Assembly (NCBI GenBank): GCA_964648505.1
Contig: CAZYMI010000027.1
Span: forward strand, 1 to 18,322
Reading direction: 5' to 3'
Length of the DNA stretch: 18,322 bases
Origin: CAZYMI01 sp964648505
GTDB lineage: Bacteria > Pseudomonadota > Alphaproteobacteria > Micavibrionales > Micavibrionaceae
Of this stretch, positions 1-7,547 are shown piece by piece; within the stretch, counting starts at the first letter, position 1, and each line of letters begins with the position of its first letter. Both the position numbers and the translations under genes were made by a program. Below the pieces are notes generated by a model that saw only the letters and a program-made list of their open reading frames with translations, searched no databases and had not been told where the DNA came from.

Positions 1-1
1 G

Positions 2-364
2 ATGCTGAAAAAGCTTGCACTCAGCGTTATATGCCTTGTTCTAATTTTTTTAGTGATATCAGAACGCATGTCTATTTCATTGGCTTTGTTTGCGGCTCTG
101 TGGCCCATTGTTGTCGTTTTATTCTGGATCAAGCCGCAAGAAAAAACTGTCAACACCCATAAGCACTCTCCAAATGATGCGGATGACGACCATGAGATGG
201 AACGTGATGAAGCATTAAACCTTCTTGGTCTGGAAGATCAGGCAAGCTTAGAAGATATTCGAAAAGCACATAAGCGCCTGATGACAAAAGTGCATCCAGA
301 CCGTGGCGGCACTTCTGCGCTTGCTGCAAAAATCAATATGGCGCGCGATATTTTGCTGACCTGA
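2..364 (+). CDS. Small membrane-anchored J-domain protein (possibly 5'-partial)
   Basis: The protein is 120 residues from the first visible ATG. Residues about 1-43 are strongly hydrophobic and read as one or two membrane helices broken near SERMS. A charged Asp/His/Glu-rich linker follows (about 45-68), then a compact C-terminal J domain (about 70-120) with the diagnostic HPD tripeptide in KVHPDRGG. HPD is the motif J proteins use to stimulate ATP hydrolysis by Hsp70 (DnaK). The layout of membrane anchor then C-terminal J domain resembles TIM14/Pam18-type proteins and short alphaproteobacterial DnaJ-like proteins, so a role in tethering DnaK at the inner membrane is inferred. The ATG lies at the second base of the window, so a longer N-terminus and the ribosome binding site cannot be excluded. 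galU follows after 25 bases on the same strand. The client is unknown. Confidence 0.85.
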   Translation: MLKKLALSVICLVLIFLVISERMSISLALFAALWPIVVVLFWIKPQEKTVNTHKHSPNDADDDHEMERDEALNLLGLEDQASLEDIRKAHKRLMTKVHPDRGGTSALAAKINMARDILLT

Positions 365-389
365 ACACTAATCTGGCATAAATAATTTC

Positions 390-1271
390 ATGACAATTCA
401 GCCTGTACGCAAAGCCGTTTTCCCTGTTGCCGGCCTTGGAACACGCATTTTGCCTGCAACAAAAGTTCTGCCAAAAGAAATGCTGCCGCTTCTTGACCGC
501 CCACTTATTCAGCACGCTGTTGAAGAATGCATACTTTCTGGCATTACTGATTTTATTTTCGTTATCTCTAAAGACAAAGATATACTAACAAAACATTTTG
601 AAGAAGCGCCCGAACTTATGCCTATTCTCAAGCGCCGAGAAAAAAATGAACTTTTATCCATCATAGAAAAATCAACACTAAAAAAAAATCAAATCAAATG
701 CGTTTATCAAGAAGAAGCGATAGGTCTTGGCCACGCTGTATGGTGCGCACGCGATTTAGTGGGGGATGAACCTTTTGCTGTTCTACTGCCAGATGACGTT
801 TTTCTTCATGTACCTTGCCTTCCTGAAATGATCGCGGCTTACAATAAAACCGGCGGCCATTTTGCGGCTGTTATGGATGTTCCGCGTGCCGACACAGCCC
901 GTTATGGCGTTGTTGATATTGATACAGACAAAGGGCAGCTTGTGTCTGTAAAGGGTCTGGTTGAAAAACCAAAGCCTGAAGATGCCCCCTCCACCTTATC
1001 CATTATCGGGCGTTATATTTTGCAACCCTCTATTTTTAAGCATCTATCTGCTTTTGAAAAAGGGGCGGGCGGTGAAATACAGCTAACCGATGCTATGGCA
1101 AAACTGATCGGCGTAGAAAATTTTCACGGTTTTCGCTTTTCAGGAAAACGCTATGATTGTGGAACAAAACTTGGTTTAATAACTTCTAACGTTGCTTTTG
1201 GCTTGAATGATCCCGAGATCGGACCAGCCTTACGCGATTTTATTCTCACTTCAGCCAAAGAAATCACATGA
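390..1271 (+). CDS. galU: UTP--glucose-1-phosphate uridylyltransferase
   Basis: GalU makes UDP-glucose from UTP and glucose-1-phosphate, feeding LPS, capsule and other surface polysaccharide synthesis in the cytoplasm. The 293-residue length is normal for bacterial GalU. The nucleotide-binding signature is visible at residues about 13-32 (AGLGTRILPATKVLPKEMLP). Further family landmarks are LLPDDVF in the middle, the VEKPKPEDAPS segment, GEIQLTDA, and the C-terminal GKRYDCGTKLG. The start ATG has only a weak upstream purine stretch; no better start keeps the N-terminal motif at the usual distance. The stop overlaps the start of the chpT-like gene in an ATGA arrangement, which suggests translational coupling of two functionally unrelated genes. 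Identification is secure. Confidence 0.97.
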   Translation: MTIQPVRKAVFPVAGLGTRILPATKVLPKEMLPLLDRPLIQHAVEECILSGITDFIFVISKDKDILTKHFEEAPELMPILKRREKNELLSIIEKSTLKKNQIKCVYQEEAIGLGHAVWCARDLVGDEPFAVLLPDDVFLHVPCLPEMIAAYNKTGGHFAAVMDVPRADTARYGVVDIDTDKGQLVSVKGLVEKPKPEDAPSTLSIIGRYILQPSIFKHLSAFEKGAGGEIQLTDAMAKLIGVENFHGFRFSGKRYDCGTKLGLITSNVAFGLNDPEIGPALRDFILTSAKEIT

Positions 1272-1912
1272 CGAACCAAAATTTTGATCCCTACGTGATG
1301 GAACTCCTTGCCTCCCGCATTTGTCACGACCTTATATCGCCGGTTGGCGCTGTTAATAATGGCGTTGAATTCCTTGAAGAAATGGGCGCAGATGCAGGGG
1401 AAGATGCCATCAAGCTGATTTCTTTTTCTGCCGCGCAGGCTGCTGCCAAACTTCAGGCCTTTCGTTTGTGCTACGGGTCTGGCGGGCGCGACCCCAATAT
1501 AAAACCTGAAGATGTACAGAAAACCTTTGCCGGTGTGATTGCGGGGGATGGGAAAATCCGCCAGCTCTGGGACCCGTTTGGTCCGTTGGGGCCATCCCCT
1601 CTTCCGGAGGGATTTTGTAAAATATTAATGGGCCTTCTGCTTTTATGTCAGGAATGCCTGCCTAAAGGTGGTGCCGTTCTTGTTGAGCCTGATGGTGCGC
1701 ATACGAAAATTATTGCTCAGGGAACAGATACGCTGATCCGTGAGAACTTAGAAAAAGCGCTCGACCTGAGCTTGCCTGCATCTGAGCTTGATACAAGACT
1801 GGTGCATGCTTACGCTATTTCTATGATTGCATCGCGCTACCATTTAAAAATCAGCCTTTTGGATAAGTCGCCTGAAAAAGCTAGTTTTTCCCTAATGAAA
1901 ATAGCTGTTTAA
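1268..1912 (+). CDS. chpT: ChpT-like histidine phosphotransferase
   Basis: This 214-residue protein resembles ChpT, which in Alphaproteobacteria passes phosphate from the hybrid kinase CckA to the regulators CtrA and CpdR. The N-terminal helix carries the family hallmark LASRICHDLISPVGAVNNGVEFL. His20 is the predicted phosphorylated residue. The C-terminal half (about 85-214) is the weakly conserved, degenerate ATPase-like fold found in ChpT, with no usable ATP-binding glycine boxes apparent. The start overlaps the galU stop by 4 bases. The downstream neighbour is the chemotaxis operon, which fits the known link between the CtrA pathway and motility in many Alphaproteobacteria. Assignment to the family is strong; whether it serves CckA or another kinase such as the CheA next door cannot be read from sequence. 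Confidence 0.88.
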   Translation: MTNQNFDPYVMELLASRICHDLISPVGAVNNGVEFLEEMGADAGEDAIKLISFSAAQAAAKLQAFRLCYGSGGRDPNIKPEDVQKTFAGVIAGDGKIRQLWDPFGPLGPSPLPEGFCKILMGLLLLCQECLPKGGAVLVEPDGAHTKIIAQGTDTLIRENLEKALDLSLPASELDTRLVHAYAISMIASRYHLKISLLDKSPEKASFSLMKIAV

Positions 1913-1939
1913 CATACTCCTGAAATCTTATCTTTGAGT

Positions 1940-1956
1940 TTGGCTTGGGCCTAGCT
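1940..1956 (+). promoter_or_regulatory. Candidate sigma-54 promoter upstream of cheA
   Basis: TTGGCTTGGGCCTAGCT aligns with the sigma-54 consensus YTGGCACGrNNNTTGCW. GG at 1942-1943 and GC at 1954-1955 are exactly 12 bases apart, the required spacing. Mismatches are in the variable AC pair and the second T of TTGC. Transcription would begin near 1967, about 85 bases before cheA. No activator site was identified. A sigma-70 reading of the same area (TTGGGC at 1945, 16-base spacer, TTATAG at 1967) is also possible. Predicted by eye only. Confidence 0.35.
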
Positions 1957-1970
1957 TAATCATGCCTTAT
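1956..1970 (+). promoter_or_regulatory. Possible CtrA-binding box (7 of 8 consensus bases)
   Basis: TTAA, seven bases, then TTAT matches the CtrA consensus TTAA-N7-TTAA at seven of eight positions. It sits between the chpT-like gene and cheA and directly abuts the sigma-54-like element. A one-mismatch match is not rare in AT-rich intergenic DNA, so this rests mainly on its location beside chpT. Confidence 0.25.
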
Positions 1971-2051
1971 AGTGGAGTTTATTCACTTGTCCTTAAGAAG
2001 TTTAGGGCACTCTTTTCTTTGGCTCTTAGATAATGAACGGAGAAGCCGTCC

Positions 2052-4610
2052 ATGGATGAACTGATAGCAGAATTTTTGACTGAAACCTCAGAAAGCTTGG
2101 GGTCATTGGATAACGATCTGGTGAAGCTAGAACAAAATCCGAACGATAAATCTCTTTTATCAAATATTTTCAGACTGATGCACACCATTAAGGGAACCTG
2201 TGGCTTTTTGGGTTTGCCACGCCTTGAAACTGTTGCCCACCGTGCAGAAAATGTTTTAGGTCGATTTCGCGATGGGGATCTTTTAGTAACACCAGCTTAC
2301 GTATCCCTTATTTTACAATCGATTGATCGTGTGCGCATGATTCTTGATTCAATTGAAAAATCGGGTAAGGAACCTGAAGGATCCGACTCTGACTTGATCG
2401 AAAAACTTGATGCCGTTTATGAAGGGCGGGACACTCAAATCATATCTACCGAACAAGCCCCTGTCATCGAAACTCCACCAGAAAAAACTCGATTACAAAA
2501 CATACAACACGATACCACTGGCGAAAGCGGAACAGTTGCAAACCAAACGCTACGCGTTAATGTTGATGTTCTTGAAAAGCTCATGACCATGGTTTCAGAA
2601 CTGGTGCTGACCAGGAACCAGCTTCTGCAGATTTTAAGAGGGCAAAAAGAAAGTAATTTCTCAACGCCACTTCAAAGGCTCAACCATGTCGTGTCTGATT
2701 TACAAGATGGCGTCATGAAAACGCGTATGCAGCCTGTTGGCAACGCCTGGACAAAATTACCTCGCATCATTCGTGATATATCATTAGAGTTGGGAAAAAA
2801 AATCGACCTTGAAATGCACGGGGAAAATACAGAGCTTGATCGTCAGGTTCTTGATATGATTAAAGACCCGCTGACCCATATGGTTCGAAATTCTGCCGAC
2901 CATGACATTGAAATGCCACAAGACCGGATTAAAGTAGGCAAACCCGAAACAGGGCGAATTATTCTAAGCGCTTTTCATGAAGGCGGACACATCATTATTC
3001 AAATATCAGATGATGGAAAAGGATTACCGCTTGAGAAGATAAAAAATAAAGCCTTACAAAATGGGCTTGTGACACAAGAAGAACTTGCAACATTAAGCCC
3101 TCAGCAAATTCAGCAATTTATATTTAAGGCAGGGTTTTCAACAGCGGAGAAAGTAACATCCGTTTCAGGCCGCGGTGTTGGTATGGATGTTGTGCGTACC
3201 AACATAGAAAAAATTGGCGGCGCAATTGAAATGAACTCGATAGAAGGAAAAGGGTCAACCTTCACCATAAAAATCCCTTTAACCCTTGCGATTGTTTCGT
3301 CGCTGATTGTTGAAGTGTGCAATGAACGCTATGCTTTACCGCAACTGGCTGTGCGCGAGCTTGTTTTAACAAACCAAACATCCCAGACCCAGATTGAAAC
3401 GATAAAGGGTGCCCCCTTTTTCCGTTTACGCAACAAACTTTTGCCGCTTGTATCACTTGAACATTTATTGAAATTATCCGACATCACAAATGATCTGATA
3501 ACAGCGCTTACAGGTCAGAAAAAATATATTATTGTTACTCAGGTAGGGGGATACCAGTTTGGTATTATTGTTGACCGCGTTTATGATACCGAAGAAATTG
3601 TGGTTAAGCCTGTTGCGCGTATTTTAAAACATCTGGAGATTTTTTCTGGTAACACTATTTTAGGTGATGGCTCTGTTATTATGATCCTTGATCCGCTAGG
3701 GATTGCCAAGGCAACAGGCAAGCTGGATGTATCTTCAAAAGAAGAAGATACAAGCGGCGCCACCGATACGCATAATAAAGCTGAAAAAACATCACTTCTT
3801 CTGTTCCGCGCGGGAGAAGGCGCACCAAAAGCTGTGCCACTTGCGCTCATATCACGTCTTGAAAATATCAAAACATCACACATTGAACATGCTTCGGGTA
3901 AAATGATGATCCAGTATCGTGATCAACTCATGCCGCTTATGCCTTTTGACCATACAATCAATATGAACCTGGCACAAAAACCTGTTTTGGTTTTTACAGA
4001 CCGAACAAGTTCCATGGGTATTGTGGTTGATGAAATTATTGATATTACCGAAGAACATATCAATGTTCAGGTGTCTGGTAATCAAGCGGGTATTATCGGC
4101 AGCACAATTATTGACGACAAAGCAACCGATATTGTCGACGTCGCCCACTTTTTATACGCCATGAATAAAGACTGGTTTAAAAATCATTCAGACGAAGCGT
4201 TCATTCAAACCGGTTCTCTAAGCAGCAAGCGCCGCCTTCTGCTGGTAGATGATTCGCCTTTCTTTCGTAACATGCTGACGCCACTTTTATCCATCGCAGG
4301 ATACGACATCACGACTGTTGAAGGCCCTAAAGAAGCTTTGTCATTATGCGAAGCGGGGTACCTTTACGACCTGATTATTTCTGATATTGAAATGCCTGAT
4401 ATGGATGGTTTTGAATTTGCTTCTCGTATTCGTGCGGGCGGTCCTTGGGCCCATCTGCCTATGATCGCACTTTCTTCGCATGCGACAACGCAAGATATAG
4501 ATCATGGACAAAAAGTTGGTTTTACAAAATATGTGGCAAAATTTGATCGTGATACGCTTTTAAACACTTTAAGTGAAACACTATCATTACACACAGGATC
4601 AGCGTCATGA
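2052..4610 (+). CDS. cheA: Hybrid chemotaxis histidine kinase CheA with receiver domain
   Basis: CheA autophosphorylates in response to chemoreceptors and passes phosphate to CheY and CheB. Domains in order over 852 residues: Hpt about 1-105 with phosphorylated His44 in MHTIKGTCGFLG; a linker about 108-165 with no recognisable P2 domain; the P3 dimerisation helices from about 166; the ATPase domain about 236-410 with N-box HMVRNSADHDIE (276-287), DDGKG (320-324) and GRGVGMD (373-379); a CheW-like P5 domain about 411-550; a second CheW-like module about 580-712; and a receiver about 727-848 with acidic pair D733/D734, phosphoacceptor D778 and a conserved Lys in AKFD. The usual DHG of the N-box reads DHD (283-285). 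The ATG has a good ribosome site, GGAGAAG at 2039-2045. The stop overlaps cheW by 4 bases. The receiver may act as a phosphate sink or feedback module (inference). Confidence 0.96.
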   Translation: MDELIAEFLTETSESLGSLDNDLVKLEQNPNDKSLLSNIFRLMHTIKGTCGFLGLPRLETVAHRAENVLGRFRDGDLLVTPAYVSLILQSIDRVRMILDSIEKSGKEPEGSDSDLIEKLDAVYEGRDTQIISTEQAPVIETPPEKTRLQNIQHDTTGESGTVANQTLRVNVDVLEKLMTMVSELVLTRNQLLQILRGQKESNFSTPLQRLNHVVSDLQDGVMKTRMQPVGNAWTKLPRIIRDISLELGKKIDLEMHGENTELDRQVLDMIKDPLTHMVRNSADHDIEMPQDRIKVGKPETGRIILSAFHEGGHIIIQISDDGKGLPLEKIKNKALQNGLVTQEELATLSPQQIQQFIFKAGFSTAEKVTSVSGRGVGMDVVRTNIEKIGGAIEMNSIEGKGSTFTIKIPLTLAIVSSLIVEVCNERYALPQLAVRELVLTNQTSQTQIETIKGAPFFRLRNKLLPLVSLEHLLKLSDITNDLITALTGQKKYIIVTQVGGYQFGIIVDRVYDTEEIVVKPVARILKHLEIFSGNTILGDGSVIMILDPLGIAKATGKLDVSSKEEDTSGATDTHNKAEKTSLLLFRAGEGAPKAVPLALISRLENIKTSHIEHASGKMMIQYRDQLMPLMPFDHTINMNLAQKPVLVFTDRTSSMGIVVDEIIDITEEHINVQVSGNQAGIIGSTIIDDKATDIVDVAHFLYAMNKDWFKNHSDEAFIQTGSLSSKRRLLLVDDSPFFRNMLTPLLSIAGYDITTVEGPKEALSLCEAGYLYDLIISDIEMPDMDGFEFASRIRAGGPWAHLPMIALSSHATTQDIDHGQKVGFTKYVAKFDRDTLLNTLSETLSLHTGSAS

Positions 4611-5101
4611 AAAACTCTGCCTTACCTGCTGTAAAATCTTCAATTCAGGTACAAAGCAAGGACTTTCTGAGTGTCTTAATTGATGAGCAGATTTTCGGGA
4701 TTCCTATTTTACAAGTTCAAGATGTTCTGGGGCCACAAAAAGTCACACGGGTTCCTCTTGCTGCCCCTGAAATTATGGGTTCTTTAAACTTACGCGGTCG
4801 AATTGTTACCGCAATAGATGTTCGTAAGCGGCTTGACCTGCCCGCCCTTAACGAAGACAAAAAGCCGATGAGCATTGTCGTTGAACTTGATAGCGAGCTT
4901 TACAGCCTTGTTTTTGATGGGGTTGGTGATGTTTTGCGTCTAGATAATGAACTATATGAGCCAACACCAACCACACTCGATGCCGTCTGGAAATCTGTTT
5001 CAACAGGCATTTACAGGCTTGATAACAAATTACTCGTCATTTTAAATATCGAGCGCCTGATAAAAGGTCTTGATTATACTACAGATAACGATCTTAATTG
5101 A
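4607..5101 (+). CDS. cheW: Chemotaxis coupling protein CheW
   Basis: CheW bridges chemoreceptors and the P5 domain of CheA at the inner membrane. The 164-residue protein is a single CheW domain (about 18-155) after a short polar N-terminal extension. Family landmarks are FLSVLIDEQIFGIPILQVQDV near the N-terminus and the conserved turn NLRGRIVTAIDVRKRL starting at residue 61. The ATG overlaps the cheA TGA (ATGA), indicating translational coupling, so the scaffold and kinase are probably made together. CheA carries two CheW-like modules of its own, so this free CheW is the third such domain in the operon. cheY follows after 22 bases. Confidence 0.95.
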   Translation: MKNSALPAVKSSIQVQSKDFLSVLIDEQIFGIPILQVQDVLGPQKVTRVPLAAPEIMGSLNLRGRIVTAIDVRKRLDLPALNEDKKPMSIVVELDSELYSLVFDGVGDVLRLDNELYEPTPTTLDAVWKSVSTGIYRLDNKLLVILNIERLIKGLDYTTDNDLN

Positions 5102-5110
5102 CCAAAACAC

Positions 5111-5115
5111 AGGAA
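5111..5115 (+). promoter_or_regulatory. Ribosome binding site fixing the cheY start
   Basis: AGGAA lies 8 bases before the ATG at 5124. It supports this start over the upstream in-frame start at 5070, which overlaps cheW and has no comparable site. Confidence 0.7.
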
Positions 5116-5123
5116 TAAGAACG

Positions 5124-5495
5124 ATGAAAACCTGCCTAATTGTTGACGATAGCCGTGTTGTACGAAAAGTTGCGCGACGCATTTTGGAAGAATTAGGGTT
5201 TACGTGCGATGAAGCTGAAGATGGCCAACAAGCCACTGACTTTTGTTTGGACAAAAAACCAGATCTGGTCATGCTGGATTGGAACATGCCGGTTATGAAC
5301 GGGATAGACTTTCTGATTAAGTTAAGAGCGATGGATGGCGGAGATACACCTTGCGTTATTTTCTGCACAACAGAAAACGACATGAACCATATTATGCAAG
5401 GCATGCAGGCCGGAGCCAATGAATATATTATGAAGCCTTTTGACAAAGAAATCGTGCAAAATAAATTAGAACAAGTTGGCCTTCTTAACGGTTAA
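5124..5495 (+). CDS. cheY: Chemotaxis response regulator CheY
   Basis: CheY is the single-domain receiver that carries phosphate from CheA to the flagellar switch. The 123-residue length is typical. The acidic pair is D8/D9 (LIVDDSR), the phosphoacceptor is D52 in MLDWNMPVMNG, the switch Thr lies in FCTTEND, and the conserved Lys is in YIMKPFD. The frame is open back to 5070, but that start would sit inside cheW and add 18 non-homologous residues. The ATG at 5124 is preceded by AGGAA (5111-5115) and gives the standard CheY N-terminus (MKTCLIVDDS). No CheZ phosphatase gene is visible, so dephosphorylation may rely on the CheA receiver or genes elsewhere (inference). Confidence 0.95.
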   Translation: MKTCLIVDDSRVVRKVARRILEELGFTCDEAEDGQQATDFCLDKKPDLVMLDWNMPVMNGIDFLIKLRAMDGGDTPCVIFCTTENDMNHIMQGMQAGANEYIMKPFDKEIVQNKLEQVGLLNG

Positions 5496-5515
5496 AGCCA
5501 GATACTGGATATTTC

Positions 5516-6634
5516 GTGAGCACTCCTGAACAAGATAGTCTGTCAAAAATTCGTGTTATTCTCATTGATGACTCTGCGGTTATTCGTGGCTTAATGACCC
5601 GCATTCTTCAAGAAGATTCTGACATTGAAGTCGTAGGTTCTTACCCAAATGGTCTGATGGGCCTGCACGGCGCTGAGAAAGCCAAGCCTGATATTGTTAT
5701 TCTCGATGTTGAGATGCCGGTGATGGACGGTATTACAGCTTTACCAAAAATTCTAAATGTATCCCCTGATACAAAAGTTTTGATGTGTTCATCCCTTACA
5801 ATGCGCAATGCAGAAATCACACTCAAAGCGATGTCTTTGGGCGCAACTGACTGTATTGCCAAGCCTACATCAACCTCTGATATATCAGGTCAAGGCATAT
5901 TTCGTGAACATTTAGTAACCTTGATCAAAAGCCTAATAAAAAAACGGGGTTCTCAAAAACTAGTGTCTGCCCCCGTACAACCATCCCCTTCTACGTCTAA
6001 ATTACATGCCGGCAGCAAAATTACTTTGCGGGATCAAAGTAAGGTTTATCGGGGTAAGCCGTCTTTAATTTTAATCGGCAGCTCAACCGGTGGGCCACAG
6101 GCTTTGTTTAGTGTTTTGAAATCCTGCAAAGATTTTGATGTGCCTATTTTAATTACGCAGCATATGCCCCCTACATTTACAACCATTCTTGCTCAGCATA
6201 TTACAAGCCAGACAGGCGTTACTGCTTTTGAAGGCGCAGAAGGTATGCAAGTTGAAAACGGCAAAGCCTATATTGCTCCGGGCGGCTTTCACATGGAAAT
6301 CACGAGAGGACTTGACCAGATTCTTACTCTTCATTTAACAAGTGACCCGCCTGAAAATTTCTGCAGACCTTCAGTTGAACCCATGATGCGCAGCGCCTTA
6401 AAAATTTATGGCCAAAAAATTCTTGCCGTTATACTCACAGGCATGGGCCACGATGGTTTGCAGGCCTGTACACAACATGCTGAAAATAATGGCCGTATCA
6501 TTGCGCAAGATGAAGCAACATCAGTTGTCTGGGGTATGCCTGGGGCTGTTGCAACCGCAGGATTATGCAGCGCTGTTCTGCCTCTTCATGATATTGGCCC
6601 TGCAATCAAACAAATTATGCTCCTGAAAGCCTAA
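5516..6634 (+). CDS. cheB: Chemotaxis response regulator protein-glutamate methylesterase CheB
   Basis: CheB removes methyl groups (and deamidates glutamines) on chemoreceptors for adaptation and is activated by phosphorylation from CheA. The N-terminal receiver (about 10-130) has the acidic pair in LIDDSAV and phosphoacceptor D64 in ILDVEMPVMDG. After a Ser/Pro/Lys-rich linker (about 140-180), the methylesterase domain (about 182-370) shows the catalytic triad: S190 in GSSTGG, H216 in QHMPP and D313 in GMGHDG. Length (372) is normal. Translation appears to start at GTG 5516; the next in-frame ATG would delete the receiver acidic pair. The ribosome site is weak, so coupling with cheY 20 bases upstream is likely. 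cheR follows after 2 bases, keeping the adaptation enzymes together. Confidence 0.96.
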   Translation: MSTPEQDSLSKIRVILIDDSAVIRGLMTRILQEDSDIEVVGSYPNGLMGLHGAEKAKPDIVILDVEMPVMDGITALPKILNVSPDTKVLMCSSLTMRNAEITLKAMSLGATDCIAKPTSTSDISGQGIFREHLVTLIKSLIKKRGSQKLVSAPVQPSPSTSKLHAGSKITLRDQSKVYRGKPSLILIGSSTGGPQALFSVLKSCKDFDVPILITQHMPPTFTTILAQHITSQTGVTAFEGAEGMQVENGKAYIAPGGFHMEITRGLDQILTLHLTSDPPENFCRPSVEPMMRSALKIYGQKILAVILTGMGHDGLQACTQHAENNGRIIAQDEATSVVWGMPGAVATAGLCSAVLPLHDIGPAIKQIMLLKA

Positions 6635-6636
6635 CG

Positions 6637-7506
6637 ATGAAAATTGGTGATTTTGATATTTATAAAGATCTTTTATACAGCAAGTCAGGACTAATGCTAA
6701 CGCCTGATAAATCGTATCTGCTTGAATCACGTTTAACACCGGTTGCAAAAAAATGGGGTTATCCAACCCTTGAAAGCATGACTGTTGCGCTTCGCGCGAT
6801 GCCTGATGATAAAATGGTCAATGATATTATAGAGGCCATGACAACGAATGAAACTTCTTTTTTTCGAGACACAAAGCCTTTTCAAATTTTTGAAAAAGAA
6901 ATTCTACCGGCTCTTTTAAAGGCGCGTACAAATCAAAAGAAAATACGCATCTGGTGCGCTGCTGCATCTTCAGGTCAAGAACCTTATTCGCTTGCCATGC
7001 AGCTTCTTGAAAAAAAATCTCAATGGGCAGGTTTTCAAATTGAAATTATCGCAACCGATATTTCGCAAGATATTTTGAATACAGCGCGCGCTGGTATTTA
7101 CACGCAATTTGAAGTTCAGCGTGGATTACCTATCACTCATTTAATGAAATATTTTTCTCAAGCCGATGATAAATGGGCATTAAAAGACGATGTAAAAAAA
7201 ATGGTCCGGTTTGATTATTTTAATCTTCTGGAACCGATGGCGCGACTTGGCCGCTTCGACGTTATTTTTTGCCGCAATGTTTTAATTTACTTTGACGAAA
7301 AGACAAAAAGCCGCGTTCTGGATAATATGTCTGCCCTGCTTCCTGCTGATGGCTTTTTGCTACTTGGGGGGGCAGAAACAGTCTTGGGAATTACAAATAA
7401 ATTTATCCCCATGCCAAACCAGCGCGGCCTTTACATTTCTCCCCATCATCCGGCAAAAGCCTCTCATGATTTGTTGTCTCAAGGTAACGCTGTAAAAACT
7501 GTTTGA
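6637..7506 (+). CDS. cheR: Chemotaxis protein-glutamate O-methyltransferase CheR
   Basis: CheR methylates chemoreceptor glutamates using S-adenosylmethionine, opposing CheB. The 289-residue protein has the all-helical N-terminal CheR domain (about 1-78) ending in the signature NETSFFRD (71-78). The methyltransferase domain follows, with SAM-binding motif WCAAASSGQEPYS (106-118), an acidic residue D141 in IIATDIS, and the CRNVLIYF motif (212-219). Length and motif order match single-domain CheR without TPR extensions. It begins 2 bases after the cheB stop with no strong ribosome site of its own, pointing to coupled translation. It is the last gene of the chemotaxis operon; 41 bases separate it from purH, and no clear terminator lies between them. 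Confidence 0.96.
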   Translation: MKIGDFDIYKDLLYSKSGLMLTPDKSYLLESRLTPVAKKWGYPTLESMTVALRAMPDDKMVNDIIEAMTTNETSFFRDTKPFQIFEKEILPALLKARTNQKKIRIWCAAASSGQEPYSLAMQLLEKKSQWAGFQIEIIATDISQDILNTARAGIYTQFEVQRGLPITHLMKYFSQADDKWALKDDVKKMVRFDYFNLLEPMARLGRFDVIFCRNVLIYFDEKTKSRVLDNMSALLPADGFLLLGGAETVLGITNKFIPMPNQRGLYISPHHPAKASHDLLSQGNAVKTV

Positions 7507-7515
7507 CCCCCCTTG

Positions 7516-7542
7516 GTTTCTACGCTTTGCCCTGATAGAAAC
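7516..7542 (+). repeat. Inverted repeat in the purH leader
   Basis: A perfect 7-base inverted repeat, GTTTCTA (7516-7522) and TAGAAAC (7536-7542), encloses a 13-base loop. Its right arm abuts the purH ribosome site (AGG, 7543-7545) and start codon at 7548. No T-run follows, so it does not read as a terminator. It could be a hairpin that masks the ribosome site or a repressor operator; which is not decidable from sequence. Confidence 0.4.
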
Positions 7543-7547
7543 AGGCC

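Noticed and set aside
1962..2033. A 23-codon leader-like ORF before cheA (MPYSGVYSL...)
   Set aside because: No ribosome site, and its ATG would lie upstream of the transcript start predicted from the sigma-54-like element. A chance ORF is likely.
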